Positions 60,089 through 64,000 of a DNA stretch of 64,000 nucleotides are shown here, piece by piece (the stretch's first letter is position 1; each line of letters starts with the position of its first letter). The notes below the pieces were generated by a model. The model saw only the letters and a list, made by a program, of their open reading frames with translations. It had not been told where the DNA came from and searched no databases. The stretch is from the NCBI GenBank assembly GCA_964580075.1, contig CAZOJL010000002.1:1-64000 (forward strand). Reading direction: 5' to 3'. The DNA comes from VGWG01 sp964580075 (GTDB lineage Bacteria > Verrucomicrobiota > Kiritimatiellia > RFP12 > JAAYNR01). The position numbers and the translations under genes were made by a program.

Positions 60089-61903
60089 ATGGAATACAGC
60101 ATTGAAAATACACGTAATTTCTGCATCATCGCCCATATCGATCATGGCAAGACGACGCTTTCCGACCGCATTCTGGAACTGACCCATACGATTGAGTCCC
60201 GCCAGATGCGCGAGCAGACGCTCGACGCGATGGATCTCGAACGCGAACGCGGCATTACCATCAAATGCCATCCCGTCTCCATGAACTATACGGGGCGGGA
60301 CGGTAGGCTGTACCGTTTCAACCTGATTGACACCCCCGGACACGTTGACTTCGCCTACGAGGTCTCCCGGAGCATGGGCGCCTGCGAGGGGGCGATCCTC
60401 GTGGTGGATGCGTGTCAGGGCGTCGAGGCCCAGACCGTCGCCAACGCCTATCTGGCGATCGACGCCGGATTGGATATCATTCCGGTGCTGAACAAAGTTG
60501 ACCTGCCCGGCGCGGATGTGGACGAGGTTTCGAAGCAGGTGGAGGATGTGCTGGGCATCAGCATGGAACACCCGTTGCTGATCAGCGCCAAGACGGGGGT
60601 CAACGTGCCCGACGTGCTGGAGGCGGTCGTCTCGCGCCTCCGCCCGCCCAAAACCCGCGGCATCGCGGCCCCGTTGCGGGCGCTGGTGTTCGATTCGGTT
60701 TTTGACGCGTTTCGAGGGGTGATCCCGTACGTGCGCGTGGTGGACGGCTGCATCAAGGCGGGGGATATGGTGTGCTTCCTCAGCAACGGTGTACAGACGC
60801 AGGTGCGCGAAGTCGGTGTTTTCAGCCCCGTCCAGAAGTCGCTAGCGGTCCTTGAAGCGGGGCAGGTTGGTTATCTCGTCGGCACCATCCGCGATCCGCA
60901 CGATGTAAAGACCGGTGACACCTTGACCACGGTCAAGGACGGTTCGACGGACGCGCTTCCGGGCTATAAAGAGGTGCGCCCGATGGTGTTCAGCGGCCTC
61001 TACCCGGTCAGCACGGATGAGTACGAGAAGGTGCGATCGGGTCTCGACAAGCTGCATTTGAACGATGCCGCATTCACCTTTCACCCCGAAAGTTCCGTGG
61101 CCCTCGGGTTTGGCTTCCGGTGCGGATTTCTGGGGTTGCTGCACATGGAGATCGTGCAGGAGCGTCTCCGCCGTGAATTCGACTTGGATATCATCAGCAC
61201 CCATCCGGCGGTGGTTTACAAGATCTTTATGAGCAATGGCGTGGTGGATGAGATTGACAATCCGACGCGGATGCCCGACGTTACCCGAATCGACCATATT
61301 GAAGAGCCGATCATCAAGGCCACGATTATCACACCCAGCACCTACATCGGCGACATCATGCGCCTGGTGATGGATCGGCGCGGCGAGATGCAGGCCACGG
61401 AAAGCCTTGACGCCAAGCGGGTGATCATGACCTGTATGCTGCCGCTCAACGAGATCCTGATCGATTTTCATGATACGCTCAAGAGTATCAGCCGCGGCTA
61501 TGCCTCGATGGACTATGAACCGATTGGTTACCAGACCAGCGAGATCGTCAAAATGGACATCTTGCTCAACGGTGAGATTGTGGACGCCTTTTCCTGCATG
61601 GTGCATAAGGACAAGGCGGTATATCGCGGCCGCCAGATCTGCAAGGCGTTGAGCGCGGAGATACCCCCGCACATGTTCAAGATTCCGGTGCAGGCCACGC
61701 TGGGTCGCAATATCATCGCACGTGAAGACATTCGCCCCTTCCGCAAAGATGTGACGGCCAAGCTCTACGGCGGCGATGTCACGCGCAAGCAGAAGTTGTT
61801 GCGGAAGCAGGCCGAAGGCAAGAAGCGGATGAAGGAATTCGGAACGGTCAGGGTGCCGCAGTCTGCATTCATCGCCGTCTTGAAAGGCGGCGGAGAAGCG
61901 TAG
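60089..61903 (+). CDS. lepA: Elongation factor 4 (LepA)
   Basis: A 604-aa translational GTPase. The G1 motif is AHIDHGKTTLSDR, G2/G3 include RERGITIK and DTPGHVDFAYEVSR, and G4 is NKVDLPGA. The C-terminal LepA-specific domain ends in TRKQKLLRKQAEGKKRMK. Length is normal. An 86-base gap with no clear structure separates it from murG. Confidence 0.97.
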   Translation: MEYSIENTRNFCIIAHIDHGKTTLSDRILELTHTIESRQMREQTLDAMDLERERGITIKCHPVSMNYTGRDGRLYRFNLIDTPGHVDFAYEVSRSMGACEGAILVVDACQGVEAQTVANAYLAIDAGLDIIPVLNKVDLPGADVDEVSKQVEDVLGISMEHPLLISAKTGVNVPDVLEAVVSRLRPPKTRGIAAPLRALVFDSVFDAFRGVIPYVRVVDGCIKAGDMVCFLSNGVQTQVREVGVFSPVQKSLAVLEAGQVGYLVGTIRDPHDVKTGDTLTTVKDGSTDALPGYKEVRPMVFSGLYPVSTDEYEKVRSGLDKLHLNDAAFTFHPESSVALGFGFRCGFLGLLHMEIVQERLRREFDLDIISTHPAVVYKIFMSNGVVDEIDNPTRMPDVTRIDHIEEPIIKATIITPSTYIGDIMRLVMDRRGEMQATESLDAKRVIMTCMLPLNEILIDFHDTLKSISRGYASMDYEPIGYQTSEIVKMDILLNGEIVDAFSCMVHKDKAVYRGRQICKALSAEIPPHMFKIPVQATLGRNIIAREDIRPFRKDVTAKLYGGDVTRKQKLLRKQAEGKKRMKEFGTVRVPQSAFIAVLKGGGEA

Positions 61904-61975
61904 GCGAGGAGGGCCCCGCGCCCTCCCGTGTTGTAAATGAGGGCGTGGGCTTTCGTGTCCCCGAAGGAATGGATT

Positions 61976-63127
61976 ATGAATATTTATGCGAAATGGGCCT
62001 TGATCAGGAACACCTGGAAAGCACGTAAGCGGCTGAAGGAGATGCTGCACAGCGCCCACACGGTCAAGGCGCTGCGCGAAGACGTGCTCGATGCGGTCGA
62101 CCGCGCCGAGTTGGCGTGCGTCATGGCGGCGGCGAGCCGCCGGGTGCGAGGCGGCTCCGCGTGCGAGGCCGATGCCCTGACGGAGGAATTGAGTGTCCTG
62201 CTCAGCCGCCTCGCGCCCGTGCGTCCCTGGGCCGCGTGGCGCGGTAATTTCGAGGTGGTCGTGGTCGCACTCTCGGTGGCGATGGCCTTTCGCGCCTACT
62301 TTTACCAGCCGTTCAAGATCCCGACGGGATCGATGTACCCGACACTTTCGGGGATCGCGTCGCGCGAGGAGGCCGCTCCCGCGATCTGGGACCGGATGCC
62401 GTTCAAGCTGGTGAACTGGCTGGTGACAGGCGATTGGTACAAGCAGGTCCGCGTGGGCGTGGGTGGGCAGGCGAGTCTGTTGAAGCAGGTCGACACGCGG
62501 CCGGGCTATGCGGCCATTCAGGTCGCGGGCACAACGTATTTCGTGCCGAGCGACGCCATGTACCGACCGCAGTCGCTGCATGTCGACAGTCAGGGGCGGG
62601 TCTCCTCGGGCGCGGTCTTGTGGTCTGGTGTCGTCACGGAGGGTGACTTCGTGTTTGTCAACCGGTGGGCGTGGAATTTCCGCAGGCCGCGGCGCGGGGA
62701 GGTGATGGTGTTTTCGACAGAAGGAATCGAAGGCCTTCCCCACGGTACGCACTACATCAAGCGGATGTGCGGCCTGCCACAGGAGACCTTGTCGATCCGC
62801 CCGCCTGACTTGATCGTGAATAATAATCCGGTCTTGGAGCCCCGGATGATCGCCACAATCGCGCGGTGCGAGAAACTGGCCGCGTGGGCGCCGAATTACG
62901 CCGGGTTTACGTTGCCGGGTATGCGCGACACGTCCAGCCCCAAAGCACTCATGATGCAGGAAGACCGCGTGACGCTTGCGGATGACGAGTATTATGCGCT
63001 GGGCGACAATAGCCGCAACAGCCTCGACAGCCGGTTTTGGGGACCCGTTCCCGAGCGCAACCTCATCGGCCCCGCGACGGTTGTCTACTGGCCGTTTACG
63101 TCGCGTCGTTTTGGAAGGATTCGATGA
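61976..63127 (+). CDS. lepB: Signal peptidase I with N-terminal extension
   Basis: A 383-aa membrane protease that cleaves export signals. The catalytic Ser119 lies in IPTGSMYPTL and Lys262 in GTHYIKRMCGLPQE; GDNSRNSLDSRFWG is box E. The first 90 residues are a basic, helical cytoplasmic extension, and about 100 residues are inserted between the Ser and the next box. GAAGGA lies eight bases before the ATG. It is larger than most bacterial LepB proteins. Confidence 0.92.
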   Translation: MNIYAKWALIRNTWKARKRLKEMLHSAHTVKALREDVLDAVDRAELACVMAAASRRVRGGSACEADALTEELSVLLSRLAPVRPWAAWRGNFEVVVVALSVAMAFRAYFYQPFKIPTGSMYPTLSGIASREEAAPAIWDRMPFKLVNWLVTGDWYKQVRVGVGGQASLLKQVDTRPGYAAIQVAGTTYFVPSDAMYRPQSLHVDSQGRVSSGAVLWSGVVTEGDFVFVNRWAWNFRRPRRGEVMVFSTEGIEGLPHGTHYIKRMCGLPQETLSIRPPDLIVNNNPVLEPRMIATIARCEKLAAWAPNYAGFTLPGMRDTSSPKALMMQEDRVTLADDEYYALGDNSRNSLDSRFWGPVPERNLIGPATVVYWPFTSRRFGRIR

Positions 63128-63173
63128 GTGGCGGCACGCACCTGCAACTCCCAGGCTCGCGGTAATCACGGAC

Positions 63174-64000
63174 ATGGCGATCGAAAGTCACAACGCGTCG
63201 GAGACGAATGCCGATGCCGGAATCCCCGGCATGATCGAGAAGGTCTCGGGGTCGGTGGTGTCGCTCGTTTACCGCAATGACGAGACGGGCTACACGGTAT
63301 GCACCATCCGTCCGACGGCGGCAACGGGAGATGCGTTTACGTTGGTCGGCTCCTGCGCCGCCGTTTGGGAGGGTGAGGAGGTCATCGCCGAGGGATCCTG
63401 GATTCGTCATCCACAACACGGCAGGCAGTTCCAAGCCACGTCGATTCGTTGCGTGACCCCGACCTCCGCCGAAGGAATCCGGCGCTATCTGGGGAGCGGC
63501 ATGATCCGCGGGGTGGGCAAGGAACTGGCCAAACGGATTGTCGATCATTTTGGCGACACCACGCTGCAGGTTATCGAGAAGGAGTCGCGCCGCCTCGAGG
63601 AAGTGGAGGGGATCGGCAAGCTCCGCCGTAACCAGATCAAAGCCTCCTGGATCGAGCAGCGGAGCGTGCGCGATATCATGATCTTTCTCCAATCCCACGG
63701 GATCGGGACGGCGCAGGCGGCACGCATCGTCCGCCAATACGGCGCGGATGCCATCGCGGTGGTCAAAGCCAACCCCTATCGCTTGTGCGAGGACGTCTGG
63801 GGGATCGGATTCAAAACCGCCGACGCGATCGCGCTCAGTGTCGGTGTGCCGCGGGAATCTCCCGCCCGCGCCCGCGCCGGATTGGTCTACCTGCTGCAGT
63901 CCCAGGCCGATGAAGGCGGGCACTGTTTCTGCCTGGAGGCCGACTTGGTCCTGCATGCGCAAGACCTGCTGGACATTCCGACGGAGACGCTCACCGCGGC
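63174..64000 (+). CDS. RecD2-like helicase, 5-prime part only
   Basis: An open frame of 275 codons that runs off the window. It has the RecD2 N-terminal region: an OB-like domain (VSGSVVSLVYRNDETGYTVCTIRP), then helix-hairpin-helix repeats (GMIRGVGKELAKRIVDHFGD, LEEVEGIGKLRRNQIK, GIGTAQAARIVRQYG) and NPYRLCEDVWGIGFKTADAIA. RecD2 is a 5-prime to 3-prime DNA helicase outside RecBCD. The ATPase motifs would lie beyond the edge. The ATG at 63174 lacks a strong ribosome-binding site. Confidence 0.88.
   Translation, partial: MAIESHNASETNADAGIPGMIEKVSGSVVSLVYRNDETGYTVCTIRPTAATGDAFTLVGSCAAVWEGEEVIAEGSWIRHPQHGRQFQATSIRCVTPTSAEGIRRYLGSGMIRGVGKELAKRIVDHFGDTTLQVIEKESRRLEEVEGIGKLRRNQIKASWIEQRSVRDIMIFLQSHGIGTAQAARIVRQYGADAIAVVKANPYRLCEDVWGIGFKTADAIALSVGVPRESPARARAGLVYLLQSQADEGGHCFCLEADLVLHAQDLLDIPTETLTA

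Noticed and set aside
61904..61975. Terminator between lepA and lepB
   Set aside because: GAGGG...CCCTC can form a short stem but no T run follows.
60842..63175. Minus-strand open frame of about 780 codons opposite lepA and lepB
   Set aside because: Covers two conserved genes on the other strand and has no domain.

Overview
The window is a GC-rich chromosomal segment from a Gram-negative bacterium. It carries lpxK (lipid A), a full set of peptidoglycan and division genes (glmS, glmM, a murC-murB fusion, ddl, ftsQ, ftsA, a very divergent ftsZ, ftsK, murJ, murG) and an exosortase. The divergent FtsZ directly after FtsA, the cdaA-cdaR pair, the exosortase fused to an EpsI-like domain and an L-fucose isomerase suggest the PVC superphylum, perhaps Kiritimatiellota or Lentisphaerota. 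This placement is inference; no rRNA gene is present to test it.

Layout. 1-443: gene-free, with a 42-bp inverted repeat. 444-2391: a divergent SOS pair (Y-family polymerase and a LexA/UmuD-like repressor) sharing one operator. 2778-5392: an Ldh-family dehydrogenase and glycerol kinase. 5814-11554: glmS, glmM, a beta-helix protein and an anchored transglutaminase-like protein. 12015-21968: ftsH, folP, cdaA, cdaR, ftsK, a rodZ-like gene and rimO, largely overlapping. 22177-39144: a large hybrid histidine kinase, then a dcw-like run (murC-murB, ddl, ftsQ, ftsA, ftsZ), pyrE, exosortase, a WecA-like transferase, a YihY protein and an AI-2E-type permease. 39145-41871, minus strand: fucI and trmJ. 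42444-55949: a 13.5-kb defence island. 56119-64000: lpxK, murJ, murG, lepA, lepB and the 5-prime part of a recD2-like helicase cut by the window edge.

The defence island is the most notable part. It is a chain of eight co-directional genes, five of whose seven junctions overlap: SNF2 helicase, a 61-aa orphan protein, a Rad50-like ATPase with a CxxC hook, an AIPR-family protein with a nuclease-like N-terminus, a type III-like adenine methyltransferase (Mod), a DUF1016/YhcG nuclease, a GxxExxY protein and a type III Res subunit. Its GC looks lower than its flanks and its codon use differs. Degenerate hexanucleotide repeat blocks bracket it, and small palindromic elements lie inside or beside three of its genes. 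The genes combine parts of type III restriction-modification and AIPR-type defence in an arrangement I cannot match to a named system.

Several dispersed intergenic repeats recur: a hairpin family followed by GGGTTC-rich tracts just after gene ends, GGGATC-type hexanucleotide tracts, and an exact 45-bp sequence in inverted copies about 44 kb apart.
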